Assembly (NCBI RefSeq): GCF_007667425.1
Contig: NZ_VDRC01000001.1
Span: forward strand, 1,394,595-1,458,594
Source: Microbacterium sp. 1.5R
GTDB lineage: Bacteria > Actinomycetota > Actinomycetes > Actinomycetales > Microbacteriaceae
Length of the DNA: 64,000 bases
Direction: 5' to 3'
Notes under the pieces: model-generated
Told to the model about the DNA's origin: nothing
Seen by the model: only the letters and a program-made list of their open reading frames with translations
Databases searched by the model: none
Program-made: the position numbers and the translations under genes
Part shown: positions 50,307 to 58,635 of the stretch, one piece after another
Position numbering within the stretch: the first letter of the stretch is position 1
Layout of the letters: every line of letters starts with the position of its first letter

Positions 50307-50324
50307 GCTGTCGCGCTCGGCGCC

Positions 50325-50410
50325 GCGCCGTGGGCGGAGTTCTCCGCGATGGGCGGGCGAATCCGCCGGGATTCTCCTCCCGAGGCGGAGATCTCCGCCC
50401 ACCACGGCGC
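50325..50410. terminator. long imperfect inverted repeat between convergent operons
   Basis: GCGCCGTGGGCGGAG (50325-50339) pairs with CTCCGCCCACCACGGCGC (50393-50410), one side carrying a 3-nt insertion. Inside are further GGAGTTCTCCGC and GGCGGGCGAATCCGCCGG type folds, so the RNA would form a multi-branched stem. It separates the aldolase operon from the hydrolase at the end of the ABC operon. Confidence 0.75.
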
Positions 50411-50415
50411 CGGGC

Positions 50416-51138
50416 TCAAGCGACCGCAGCCGGCCGAACCTGCTGCGAGCGCCACGCCCGCACGAGGTCGGCGAACTCGCGCGGACGCTCGAGTGGCAGC
50501 AGGTGCCCTGCGTCCAGCGAGACGAGTCGGGCGTCAGGAAGCGCCGCGACGATCTCGGTATGGAAGCTCGGCGGGCAGATGACGTCGTCGAGCCCCGAGA
50601 CGACCAGCGTCGGCATGCGCAGCGACGACAGCCGCGACAGCAGGTCGACGCGGGTGAGCTGCAGCGCGAGCTGCGTGCGCAGCAGCTCCTTGCCGGTGTC
50701 GGCTCCCATCCGCAGTGTGCGCTCGACGAGGTCGGGACGCTCGGCGACGAGATGCTCGCCGAGCAGAGGTTCGAGGATTCCGTGCTGCAGCGACCGGGCG
50801 TCGGCGCCGGCGTCGAGACGGCGCATCCACTCCCTCCACCCCTCGCGCTGGGCGGAGGTCGGGGCCTTCGCGTTCGTCGCCACGAGGCACAGGCCGGCCA
50901 CCCGCTCCGGAGACGTGAGGGCCAGCGCCATGCCGACGATGCCGCCGAGCGAATGCCCCACCAGTACGAACCGCGCCGGAAGCTCCGCGAGCAGCGCGTC
51001 GACCTGCGCGCGGAGCGAGGGGCGATCCAGCGTCGGCCGGATCGCCCCTGCCCCCTCCGCGTCGAAGTCGGCATCCGCCCACAGGTCTGCGGTGCAGTTC
51101 ATGCCCGCGAGCAGCACGAGCGGGGCGGATGCCGACAC
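50416..51138 (-). CDS. alpha/beta hydrolase
   Basis: A 240-residue protein. The nucleophile elbow is VGHSLGGIVG (Ser), the acid is Asp in VSGLDDVICPP and the late His is in LDAGHLLPLERP. The start SAPLVLLAGMNCTADLW contains the oxyanion-hole region. It starts one base past the end of the permease gene at 51140, so it is the last gene of the transporter operon and within the LacI regulon. It could hydrolyse an ester or lactone of the imported compound. Confidence 0.9.
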   Translation of the reverse strand: MSASAPLVLLAGMNCTADLWADADFDAEGAGAIRPTLDRPSLRAQVDALLAELPARFVLVGHSLGGIVGMALALTSPERVAGLCLVATNAKAPTSAQREGWREWMRRLDAGADARSLQHGILEPLLGEHLVAERPDLVERTLRMGADTGKELLRTQLALQLTRVDLLSRLSSLRMPTLVVSGLDDVICPPSFHTEIVAALPDARLVSLDAGHLLPLERPREFADLVRAWRSQQVRPAAVA

Positions 51139-51139
51139 G

Positions 51140-52036
51140 TCAGCCCTTCACGGCGCCGTCGCTGAGCCCTGCGACGAGGTACTTCTGCGCGATGAACGCG
51201 ATGACGAACACCGGGATCGTCAGCAGCATCGACGCCGCCCCTGCCTGTTGCAGCATCGGCAGCGTCTGCCCGAGCTGCGTGGCGATGAACACCGGCACCG
51301 TCTTCGACGAGGTGTCGGTGAGCACGAGAGCGGTGAGGTACTCCTGGAACGCGAAGAGGAAGACGAAGATGCCTGCCGTGAGGATGCCCGGCCCCATCAG
51401 CGGGATCATGACGCGTCGCAGCATCCCGATCCTGGTGCAGCCGTCGATCATCGCGGCCTCGTCGAGCTCACGCGGGATCTCTGCGAAGAAGTTGCGCAGC
51501 AGCCAGATCGTGAACGGCTGATTGATCGCCACGAGCGCGATCGCGAGCGCGAACGTCGTGTCGTAGATGCCGAGGGCCCGGCTGATGTCGTACATCGGCA
51601 GCACGACCGAGAAGCGGGGCAGTGCCCGGAAGATCAGTGCCAGCACGAGCAGCAGAGCCGACACGTAGCTCGGGAACCGTGACAGCGCGTACGCCGCCGG
51701 AATGCCGATCACGAGCGCGATCACGGTCGAGACCACCGCGACGACGAGTGTGTTGACGAGGTAGTCGGCGAAGTACGTGGTCTGCCAGAGATCGACGAAG
51801 GCCTGCAGTGTCGGCTGGTAGTCCCAGAGCACCGGCGGGTTCGAGAAGGCGACGTTCGTCGGCTTCGTCACCGACAGCGTCATCCAGATGAACGGGCTGA
51901 GCACGACCACGCAGAGGATGCCGAGAAGCAGCCCGGTGATGACCGGGGGCCGGTTCGGACCCCCACGGCGTCGACGCTTCGGCGCGCCGCTCGTGACGAT
52001 GGCTCTGGTCGAGAGCTCTGCGGAGGTGAGACTCAT
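51140..52036 (-). CDS. carbohydrate ABC transporter permease (MalG type)
   Basis: A 298-residue protein from ATG 52036. Six membrane segments follow a basic tail. The EAA loop reads ELDEAAMIDGCTRIGMLRRV and the end is VAGLSDGAVKG, a typical MalG terminus. The start overlaps the MalF-type gene by four bases. No ATPase is encoded nearby, as with the transporter at 13638. Confidence 0.93.
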   Translation of the reverse strand: MSLTSAELSTRAIVTSGAPKRRRRGGPNRPPVITGLLLGILCVVVLSPFIWMTLSVTKPTNVAFSNPPVLWDYQPTLQAFVDLWQTTYFADYLVNTLVVAVVSTVIALVIGIPAAYALSRFPSYVSALLLVLALIFRALPRFSVVLPMYDISRALGIYDTTFALAIALVAINQPFTIWLLRNFFAEIPRELDEAAMIDGCTRIGMLRRVMIPLMGPGILTAGIFVFLFAFQEYLTALVLTDTSSKTVPVFIATQLGQTLPMLQQAGAASMLLTIPVFVIAFIAQKYLVAGLSDGAVKG

Positions 52037-52905
52037 CGTTCGGCCTTCGCTTCCTTGAAGATGCCCCGGATGAACGGGATCAGCATGATGAGGATCAGGA
52101 GGATCGTGAGCACGTTGATCGCGCTGCCGAGCCCGAGGTTCTCCGCCCCGTCGGCGAACGCCACCGAGTAGACGTAGAGCATGATCGACTCGTTCCCGAT
52201 GTTCTGCGCCTGCGGCGACAGCGGGATCAGGTTGTCGAACATGCGCAGCACATCCATGATCGTGATGAGCGTGACGAAGCCGAGCACGCCGCGGATCGTG
52301 GGGATGATCACGTTGATGTGCGTCTGGAAGCCGTTGGCCCCGTCGATCGTCGCGGCCTCCTTCAGCTCGTTCGGCACGCCCTGGAGCCCCGCGAGGATGA
52401 TGAGCATCGCGAACGGCAGCATGTGCCAGACGGTGTTGGCGATGACGAGGATGCCGTTCGGCACCTGATCGGTGAACCAGAGCACCTGCGTGCCTCCGAA
52501 GAAGCCGATGAGCCGGTTGACGACGCCGCCGAAGTTGTCGTCGAAGAGCCACGAGAACGCGACGGCGCCCACGAGGTTCGGCAGCACGTACGAGACGAGC
52601 ATGATGCCGAGCACCAGGGGGCGCGAGGTGGTGATGCGGTTGATGCCGGTGGCGATGATGTAGCCGAACACCAGCAGGATGACCGTGGTGACGACGGTGA
52701 CGACGACCGTGAACGCGACCGCCTTGTGGAAGCGCGGATCGAGCAGGGCGTCGGTGAAGTTCTCGAGCCCGACGAAGGTACCCGGTGAGCCGTAGCGGAC
52801 CTGTTCGAAGCTCCACTGCACCGTGCGCACCAGCGGGAGCACGAGGAGCGCTCCCATCACCAGCAGGCTCGGGAAGAAGAGCAGCCAGAACTCGCGTGCC
52901 TTCAT
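52033..52905 (-). CDS. carbohydrate ABC transporter permease (MalF type)
   Basis: A 290-residue protein starting MKAREFWLLFFPSLLVMGAL, with six membrane segments and the EAA loop NELKEAATIDGANGFQTHIN. It is separated from the solute-binding protein gene by a hairpin, which probably stabilises or limits the transcript so that the binding protein is made in excess. GGGAGG precedes the start. Confidence 0.93.
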   Translation of the reverse strand: MKAREFWLLFFPSLLVMGALLVLPLVRTVQWSFEQVRYGSPGTFVGLENFTDALLDPRFHKAVAFTVVVTVVTTVILLVFGYIIATGINRITTSRPLVLGIMLVSYVLPNLVGAVAFSWLFDDNFGGVVNRLIGFFGGTQVLWFTDQVPNGILVIANTVWHMLPFAMLIILAGLQGVPNELKEAATIDGANGFQTHINVIIPTIRGVLGFVTLITIMDVLRMFDNLIPLSPQAQNIGNESIMLYVYSVAFADGAENLGLGSAINVLTILLILIMLIPFIRGIFKEAKAER

Positions 52906-52924
52906 ATGCGTCCTCCCTTGGACG

Positions 52925-52958
52925 GACTGTGGCCTGAACTCGCGCTCAGGCCACAGTC
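52925..52958 (-). terminator. 13-bp hairpin between the solute-binding protein and permease genes
   Basis: GACTGTGGCCTGA (52925-52937) and TCAGGCCACAGTC (52946-52958) are exact complements with an 8-nt loop. Without a T tract it is more likely an mRNA-stabilising or partial-termination element inside the operon than a full terminator. Confidence 0.7.
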
Positions 52959-52976
52959 ATGACGTCGGTGCGTCGG

Positions 52977-54284
52977 TCAGCCGGCGATCTTCTCGCCGGC
53001 GGCCTGCATCTGGGCGAGTCCGTCGTCGACCGCGATCTGGCCGTTCAGGATCGAGACCAGGATCGGCCGGATCTCGTTGGTGATGTCGGCCGCGATCGGG
53101 GAGACGATCGGCGGCATCGCGCTGGCGATCGAGTCGTTGGCCGCGGCGCCGTACGGGGAGTTGCTCTCCGTCACCATGCCCTCGCGGGCCGGGTAGGCCG
53201 CGGGGACGGATGCCTTCGACGCGTCCTCGCTGACGGCCGAGGCCATCATCTGGAAGAGCATGTCGTGGTCGAGCTTCGTGTTGAACGGGATGGACCAGCC
53301 GTCGATCGAGAGGCGGTTGTACGAGTACTCCGCGTCGGCCGTGACCTTCGGAGCCCCGGCGAAGCCGAACGAGTCGGCGTACTGCGAGTTGGAGTCGAGG
53401 GTGAGGTCGAACATGCGACCGGAGAACATGATCGACATGGCCGCGGTGCCGTTGAACATCTGCTGCTGCACCTTGGGCTGGTCGAACGTGGTCACCTGCG
53501 GGTCCATGTACGGCTTGAGTGCGAGCATCGCCTCGACGGCCTGCTTGGCCTCGGGGGTGTCGAGCGTGACCTCGCCGTCGGCGGTGACGAAGTCGGCGCC
53601 GAGCGAGTTCATCGCGCCCTGGAAGCCGGTGGAGACGTCGGCCGTGGCGAGCCACGGCAGCGCGATCGGGTAGTCCATGAGGCCGGCGCCCTTGATCGCC
53701 TCGGCCGCGTCGATCATCTCGTCGAACGTCGTCGGCACCTCGAGGCCGAGGTCGTCGAAGACGTCGGTGCGGTAGGCCATGACGAACATCTGCGCCTGCA
53801 TCGGCACGGCGTAGATGTCGCCGTCGTACGACATGCCCTCGACCATCGACTGGCTGATGTCGCCGAGGCCGTAGTCGTCGGCGTACTTGTCCCACAGGTC
53901 GTTGAGGGGGACGAGCTTCTCCTCCTCGCCGAACCCGGGGATGACGAAGCCGTACGTCTCGATGATGTCGTAGGTGCCCGTGTCGCCCGCGAGGGTCGCG
54001 GTGGTCTTGGTCACCTGGCCGCCGAAGTCGATCGGGTCGTGCTTCAGCGTCACGTCGTCGGTCGAGCAGCTCGACACCATCGTGTCGGTGAAGGGGTCGA
54101 TCGCGGAGGAGTTGTAGGCGAGGACGTTGACCGTCGTCTTGCCTTCGGGTGCCGTGTAGTCGCACGTCACCTTCGTCGAGTTCTCATTGTCGGTGCGGGA
54201 ACCCGCACCACAGCCGGCGAGGGCGACGATGCCCACGGCGACGAGTGCGAGTACCGGCAGTGCTCGGTGCTGTGTGTGTCCCAT
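52977..54284 (-). CDS. sugar-type ABC transporter solute-binding lipoprotein
   Basis: A 435-residue lipoprotein. The signal peptide MGHTQHRALPVLALVAVGIV ends in the lipobox LAGC. The mature protein begins with an unusual Cys/Asp-rich segment and then shows SBP_bac_1 features such as YDIIETYGFVIPGFGEEEKL, MQAQMFVMAYRTDVFDDLGL and SGRMFDLTLDSNSQY. It feeds the MalF/MalG permeases encoded downstream. Two ATACGTAT sites lie 12 and 67 bp upstream, so the operon is under the LacI regulator at 46376. Three extra Cys in the mature protein (VTCDY, SSCSTD) may form a disulfide. Confidence 0.92.
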   Translation of the reverse strand: MGHTQHRALPVLALVAVGIVALAGCGAGSRTDNENSTKVTCDYTAPEGKTTVNVLAYNSSAIDPFTDTMVSSCSTDDVTLKHDPIDFGGQVTKTTATLAGDTGTYDIIETYGFVIPGFGEEEKLVPLNDLWDKYADDYGLGDISQSMVEGMSYDGDIYAVPMQAQMFVMAYRTDVFDDLGLEVPTTFDEMIDAAEAIKGAGLMDYPIALPWLATADVSTGFQGAMNSLGADFVTADGEVTLDTPEAKQAVEAMLALKPYMDPQVTTFDQPKVQQQMFNGTAAMSIMFSGRMFDLTLDSNSQYADSFGFAGAPKVTADAEYSYNRLSIDGWSIPFNTKLDHDMLFQMMASAVSEDASKASVPAAYPAREGMVTESNSPYGAAANDSIASAMPPIVSPIAADITNEIRPILVSILNGQIAVDDGLAQMQAAGEKIAG

Positions 54285-54295
54285 GTCGCTGATGG

Positions 54296-54305
54296 TATAC
54301 GTATG
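54296..54305. promoter_or_regulatory. ATACGTAT-type site 1 upstream of the ABC transporter operon
   Basis: TATACGTATG, one base off a perfect palindrome with central CG, ends 11 bp before the solute-binding protein start. It matches the site upstream of the HpsN-like gene in eight central positions. Confidence 0.65.
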
Positions 54306-54350
54306 CAGTCGACTTAGGGAAGCCTATGTTCGGGCTTTCTCGCAAGATTG

Positions 54351-54360
54351 AATACGTATA
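54351..54360. promoter_or_regulatory. ATACGTAT-type site 2 upstream of the ABC transporter operon
   Basis: AATACGTATA, with the same ATACGTAT core, centre 55 bp from site 1, about five helical turns. Two such sites on one side could be bridged by a LacI-family dimer pair. Confidence 0.6.
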
Positions 54361-54403
54361 CTGAGCGGCCGTCGCCGAGCGGCGTTCGACCCCGTCGCGA
54401 GCG

Positions 54404-55045
54404 TCACGTCCCGAGCCGTCGGAACTCCACACCGTGCCGCTGGAACTCCCGCTCCGATCTCGGCCTCGCGTCGACGAGCACGGTCCGGGTGCAGCGTCGC
54501 GCGAGGGGCAGATCGCTCGCGGAATCCGTGTAGAGCGTATCCAGGATCGCGCCGGGACGCGCCGCGTCGAGCGTCTCCACCTTGCGCGCGCCGACATTGT
54601 GATCGGCGAAGCGCGCGCCCCCGGCGGCGAAGCGGAAGCGGGAGGCGAGCACCGGCATGCCGGCGACCCCGAGAGCGTCCAGATAGGCGGTGGCCAGCAT
54701 CTGCTCGGTCGCGGTGGTCACGACGCCGGTGCCGTCGGCGGACGCGCGGCGCAGCGCCGACAGCACCTCCGGCCGCACGTTGCCCGGCCGGCCGGCGAGC
54801 GCACGGGCGGTGCGCCTCGCGAGGCGCCCGTATTCGACCTCGGACACCCCGGCGAGCGCGACATGCACGATCGCACGATTGCACCGGGGCCGCAGAGACC
54901 CGGCGGCCGGGGCGAGAGCCGCCGTCAGCGCCAGCGCCGCCACGGGCAGCACCAGCCAGGGACGCGTTCTCAGCCGCTCGAACACCAGCGACGCCATGGT
55001 GTCGGCGCGACTCAGGACTCCGTCGAGATCGAAGACCGTGATCAC
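54404..55045 (-). CDS. HAD superfamily hydrolase (HAD-IB, phosphatase)
   Basis: A 213-residue protein from GTG 55045. HAD motif I is DLDGVLSRADTM (nucleophile Asp6, Asp8), motif II is TTATEQM, the Lys of motif III is in ARKVETLD, and motif IV is DTLYTDSASDLPL. A long cap (residues 20-70) carries a hydrophobic helix. It overlaps the GntR gene as GTGA, so the two are co-transcribed. It probably dephosphorylates a product of the nearby FGGY kinase pathway or an unrelated phosphate ester; this cannot be decided by sequence. Confidence 0.85.
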   Translation of the reverse strand: MITVFDLDGVLSRADTMASLVFERLRTRPWLVLPVAALALTAALAPAAGSLRPRCNRAIVHVALAGVSEVEYGRLARRTARALAGRPGNVRPEVLSALRRASADGTGVVTTATEQMLATAYLDALGVAGMPVLASRFRFAAGGARFADHNVGARKVETLDAARPGAILDTLYTDSASDLPLARRCTRTVLVDARPRSEREFQRHGVEFRRLGT

Positions 55046-55791
55046 TCCGCGTCGACCGCCCGATCGATGATGAGCGAGACGCGGTCGGCCCGGTAGACGT
55101 CGACCGCGAACTCCAGACAGGCGCCGTCCCCGAGGAACGTGCGCCGCGTGAGCTGCAGACCACCGGCGGCACGGCGGGTGCCGAGACGGCGCGCGTCGTC
55201 GGCATCCAGCACCACCACTTCCAGCTCTGCGGAGGTGCGGGCCAGCGCGAGGCCGAAGCGCGCGCGCAGTTCGTCCCACAGCGATCCGGCGAGGTCGCCG
55301 TCGAGCAGCCCCGGCACGAGGTCGGCAGGGTAGTACGTCGTCTCGACGGCGAGCGGCTCGTCGTTCGACCGCCGCAGACGCCGGAGGGCGTACACCGCGG
55401 TGCCGAGCGGGATGCCGAGGCCGGCCGCCACGTCCTCATCGGCCGGACGCTCGTCGGCCCAGAGCAGCTCGGCACCCGGCTGCCGGCCGGAGCGCGCGAC
55501 CTCCTGCGAGAACGAGCCGAGACGCAGCCGCACCCGTGGTTCGGAGACGAAGGTGCCGCGAGTGGCGTCGCGATGCACTCGGCCCTCGTTCTCGAGCACG
55601 CCCAGTGCGCGGCGGAGGGTCATCCGGCTGACGCCGAGCTCGACGCTGAGGTCTCGCTCCGACGGGAGGGGCGCGCCGACACCCAGTTCGCCGGCGTCGA
55701 TGCGGGAGCGCAGCTGGCCCGCGATGCGCACGTATGCGGGCTCGCCGGATTTCGCGCGTGTGAATTCTTCCGTCTCGTGCGTGCCCACCAT
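55042..55791 (-). CDS. GntR family regulator, HutC subfamily
   Basis: A 249-residue protein from ATG 55791. The GntR helix-turn-helix reads QLRSRIDAGELGVGAPLPSE, then RDLSVELGVSRMTLRRALGV, then LENEGRVHRDATRGTFV. The C-terminal UTRA effector domain is recognised by LLWADERPADEDVAAGLGIP and YALRRLRRSNDEPLAVETTY. It is divergent from the APC permease gene, and TGGTATAGACCA, close to the HutC/DasR consensus, lies in the gap. It likely represses both directions. Confidence 0.93.
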   Translation of the reverse strand: MVGTHETEEFTRAKSGEPAYVRIAGQLRSRIDAGELGVGAPLPSERDLSVELGVSRMTLRRALGVLENEGRVHRDATRGTFVSEPRVRLRLGSFSQEVARSGRQPGAELLWADERPADEDVAAGLGIPLGTAVYALRRLRRSNDEPLAVETTYYPADLVPGLLDGDLAGSLWDELRARFGLALARTSAELEVVVLDADDARRLGTRRAAGGLQLTRRTFLGDGACLEFAVDVYRADRVSLIIDRAVDAE

Positions 55792-55824
55792 TGACACGCT
55801 ACTCGCCGCCGATCTAGGTTGCCT

Positions 55825-55836
55825 TGGTATAGACCA
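55825..55836. promoter_or_regulatory. HutC/DasR-type operator TGGTATAGACCA
   Basis: A near-palindrome of the form TGGTnTAGACCA, one base from the TGGTCTAGACCA form known for HutC-subfamily regulators. It is centred in the divergent gap between the GntR and APC permease genes. Confidence 0.75.
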
Positions 55837-55870
55837 GCTGTATCCACCGCCGCCGAACAAAGGTCGAGTC

Positions 55871-57364
55871 ATGGAAACACCCGAAGCTCCCTCCGTCCCG
55901 TCCGTCGCTCCGACCGGCACCCGCATGAAGCGGGAGCTCGGGCTGTACGCCTCGTTCGCCGTCGCCTTCGGCTTCGTCTCGATCGCGACCGGCATCTTCA
56001 CCACCTACGGCGCGGTGCTGAACAGCAGCGGCCCCCGCGGCATCTGGGCCTGGCCGTTCGCCGTCGTCGGGCAGACCATGGTCGCGCTGATCTTCGGCGC
56101 CCTCGCCGCACGCATCCCCATCAGCGGCTACGCGTACCAGTGGGTGTCACGGCTCGCGAACCCGATCCTCGGCTGGCTCACCGGATGGATCTCCTTCGCG
56201 TTCCTCGTCGTCGTCGTGGTCGCCGTCGACTACACGATCGCCGCGACGATCCTGCCCGAACTCTTCGGCTACGCGCCCACCCCGGCGAACTGCTGGGTCA
56301 TCACGGCCGTCGTGATGCTGCTGCAGGCGATCCTCGTCGCCCTCAGCACCAAGGCGACCAACCGCGTGAACGAGGTCGCCGTGACCGTGCAGATCATCGG
56401 CATGATCGGCATCACCGTGCTGCTCTTCGTCGTCGGCGCCGCTCTCGGCCGGCTCGACTTCACCCAGCTGTTCGCCACCGCGCCCGTCGCCGAGGCCGGC
56501 TACTGGGACTTCGGAGGCCTCACCGACGCCGGCCCGTTCCCGCTCGCCTTCCTGCTCGGCGCCTTCACGATCGTCGGCTTCGAGTCGGCCGCGAACCTCG
56601 CCGAGGAGACGAAGAATCCCGAGCGCGTCATCCCCCGCGCCATGGTGCAGGCCGTGGTCGCCCTCGGCGTGCTGGGGATGCTGTTCCTCATCGCCGTGAC
56701 CGCGCTGGCCGGCGACACCGCCGAGCTCGCCGAGTCGGCGACTCCGGTCGCGACCGTCATCACCTCGGTGCTCGGTCCGGTGGTCGGCAAGATCCTGCTC
56801 GTGCTCGTCGTGATCTCGATCTTCTCGTGCGGCCTCGTCATCACCCTGAGCGGCACCCGCCTGATCTGGGCGATGTCGCGCGATGAGCGCTTCCCCGCCT
56901 GGCAGCTGCTGCGCCGGGTCAGCCGGACCCGGCACACGCCCGTGGCTGCGACGCTGGGATACCTCGTCATCACGCAGGCGATCCTCGCGATCTTCAGCGG
57001 CACCAGCGACGCACTGTTCGTCCTCTTCTCGGCGGCGACGCTGCTGCCGGCCATCATCTACGCGGGCACGGTGCTGCTGTACATCGTGAAGCGCCGCTCG
57101 CTGCCCGCGAGCGCCGGATTCTCGCTCGGCAAGTGGGAGGTGCCGGTGCTGATCCTCGCGAGCGTTTGGCTCGTGTACGAACTGCTGATCTTCCGCGACG
57201 TGTCGTTCGAGCAGCCGCGGCTGTACGTCGGCATCATGCTCGTGGTGGGCATCGCGTACCTCGTCTACCTCATCGCCACGCGCGGACGCCGCGGACTCAC
57301 CATGCCCGACATGGCCGACGTCGACCGCACGTTCGACGACGACACCGCGCCCGCCTCCCGGTGA
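55871..57364 (+). CDS. APC superfamily amino acid/polyamine permease
   Basis: A 497-residue membrane protein with about twelve segments. ELGLYASFAVAFGFVSIATG with TGIFTTYG and the loop GFESAANLAEETKNPERVIP are typical of APC transporters. Related proteins take up amino acids, choline or ethanolamine. It is the first gene of an operon with an FAD oxidoreductase and an FGGY kinase, so the substrate is more likely an amino polyol or alcohol that is oxidised and phosphorylated than a protein amino acid. This is inference. The start follows AAAGGTCGAG. Confidence 0.9.
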   Translation: METPEAPSVPSVAPTGTRMKRELGLYASFAVAFGFVSIATGIFTTYGAVLNSSGPRGIWAWPFAVVGQTMVALIFGALAARIPISGYAYQWVSRLANPILGWLTGWISFAFLVVVVVAVDYTIAATILPELFGYAPTPANCWVITAVVMLLQAILVALSTKATNRVNEVAVTVQIIGMIGITVLLFVVGAALGRLDFTQLFATAPVAEAGYWDFGGLTDAGPFPLAFLLGAFTIVGFESAANLAEETKNPERVIPRAMVQAVVALGVLGMLFLIAVTALAGDTAELAESATPVATVITSVLGPVVGKILLVLVVISIFSCGLVITLSGTRLIWAMSRDERFPAWQLLRRVSRTRHTPVAATLGYLVITQAILAIFSGTSDALFVLFSAATLLPAIIYAGTVLLYIVKRRSLPASAGFSLGKWEVPVLILASVWLVYELLIFRDVSFEQPRLYVGIMLVVGIAYLVYLIATRGRRGLTMPDMADVDRTFDDDTAPASR

Positions 57365-57396
57365 GGCGCCCCTCCTCCGACGAAAGTGGAATCATC

Positions 57397-58635
57397 ATGA
57401 ACTCCCCCTCTCCCGCCCTCCCCGTCGTCGTCATCGGCGGAGGCATTGTGGGGTCGGCCCTGCTCCACACGCTCGCACACCGCGGAGTGGATGCCGTGCT
57501 GCTCGAGGCCGAGAGCGAGCTCGGCCTCGCCGCGAGCGGCACGAACTCCGGCATCCTCCACACCGGCTTCGACTCGACCCCCGGCGAGCTCGAGACCGAG
57601 CTGATCCTGCGGGCCGCGCGCATCAGGCCGGCGATCCTCGACGCCTTGGGGGTGCCCGTCATCGCGTGCGGCGCCGAGCTCGTCCCGCACACGGAGGAGG
57701 ATGCCGAGACGGTCGTCGCCCTCGCCGCAGGCGCCGCGGCGAACGGCGTCGAGGTCGAGATCCGCGAGTCGGACGGCGCCCTGCTGGTGCCGGGCGAATC
57801 CGTGAGCGACCCGGTCGCATTCACGGCGGCGCTCGCTGCCTCGGCCGTCGCGACGGGCGCGCGCGTGGAGCTCGATGCCCGCGTCTCCTCGTTGACCCCG
57901 GGTGATGACGGCATCGAGGTCGAGACGAGCGACGGCCGGCGCTTCGCCGCGGCGGCGGTCGTCAACGCCGCGGGTCTGCACGCCGACGACGTGGCTCGCC
58001 TCATCGGCGACGACTCGTTCGAGATCTACCCGCGCAAGGGCGAGTTCTTCGTGTTCCGGCTGCCCGACGGTGCCACGCTCGATCGCATCATCCTGCCGGT
58101 GCCGACGAAGCGCACCAAGGGGGTGCTCGTCTTCCCGACGCTCGACGGCACGGTGATCGCCGGACCGACAGCCGTCGATCTCGACGACAAGGACGACTGG
58201 ACCGTGCGGCCCGAGGCCCGTGACGAGATCCTCGCCAAGGCCGTCGTGCAGTTCCCGGCGCTCGAGGGCCTCGAACCGATCGCGAGCTACGCGGGGCTCC
58301 GGCCCGCCGGTCGCGGCAGCAACTACGTGATCGGTTCGTCCGAGAAGGATGCCCGTCTGATCAACGTCGCCGCCATCCGCTCGACGGGCCTCACCGCCTC
58401 GCTCGGCATCGCCGACTACGTGGCCGAGCTGCTGCCCTCGATCGGTGTCGAGGTCGGTCCGCTGCAGCCGCCCACTCCGGCGGCGTCGACGCCGGCCGCG
58501 GCCCCGGCCCCGGCCCCGAGCGGACCGTGGTGGCGGCGCACCGCCGAGCACCGGGGCGCGCTCCGCGCCGCTGGCGCCGGCACGGGTGCCGGCGCTGGCG
58601 CTGGCGCTGGCGCCGGCGAGGAGCATCGGGCATGA
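57397..58635 (+). CDS. FAD-dependent oxidoreductase (DAO family, glycerol-3-phosphate dehydrogenase/L-2-hydroxyglutarate oxidase-like)
   Basis: A 412-residue protein. The FAD motif is VVVIGGGIVGSALLHTLAHRG with an acidic second strand (VLLEAESELG). GTNSGILHTGFDSTPGELET resembles the N-terminal part of L-2-hydroxyglutarate oxidase or GlpA, and AAVVNAAGLHADDVARLIGD, then YPRKGEFFVF, then RPAGRGSNYVIG follow. The last 50 residues (TPAASTPAAAPAPAPSGP, then a Gly-Ala run) are low-complexity and appear added. The likely role is dehydrogenation of a hydroxy acid or polyol phosphate. It overlaps the kinase gene. Confidence 0.85.
   Translation: MNSPSPALPVVVIGGGIVGSALLHTLAHRGVDAVLLEAESELGLAASGTNSGILHTGFDSTPGELETELILRAARIRPAILDALGVPVIACGAELVPHTEEDAETVVALAAGAAANGVEVEIRESDGALLVPGESVSDPVAFTAALAASAVATGARVELDARVSSLTPGDDGIEVETSDGRRFAAAAVVNAAGLHADDVARLIGDDSFEIYPRKGEFFVFRLPDGATLDRIILPVPTKRTKGVLVFPTLDGTVIAGPTAVDLDDKDDWTVRPEARDEILAKAVVQFPALEGLEPIASYAGLRPAGRGSNYVIGSSEKDARLINVAAIRSTGLTASLGIADYVAELLPSIGVEVGPLQPPTPAASTPAAAPAPAPSGPWWRRTAEHRGALRAAGAGTGAGAGAGAGAGEEHRA
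58480..58625. repeat. low-complexity Ala/Pro and Gly-Ala repeats at the gene end
   Basis: GCC/CCG-type and GGCGCTGGCGCC-type short repeats encode the tail of the FAD oxidoreductase. The Gly-Ala run (about 58570-58620) consists of tandem GGCGCTGGC units. It ends just before the ATGA that joins the kinase gene. Confidence 0.75.
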
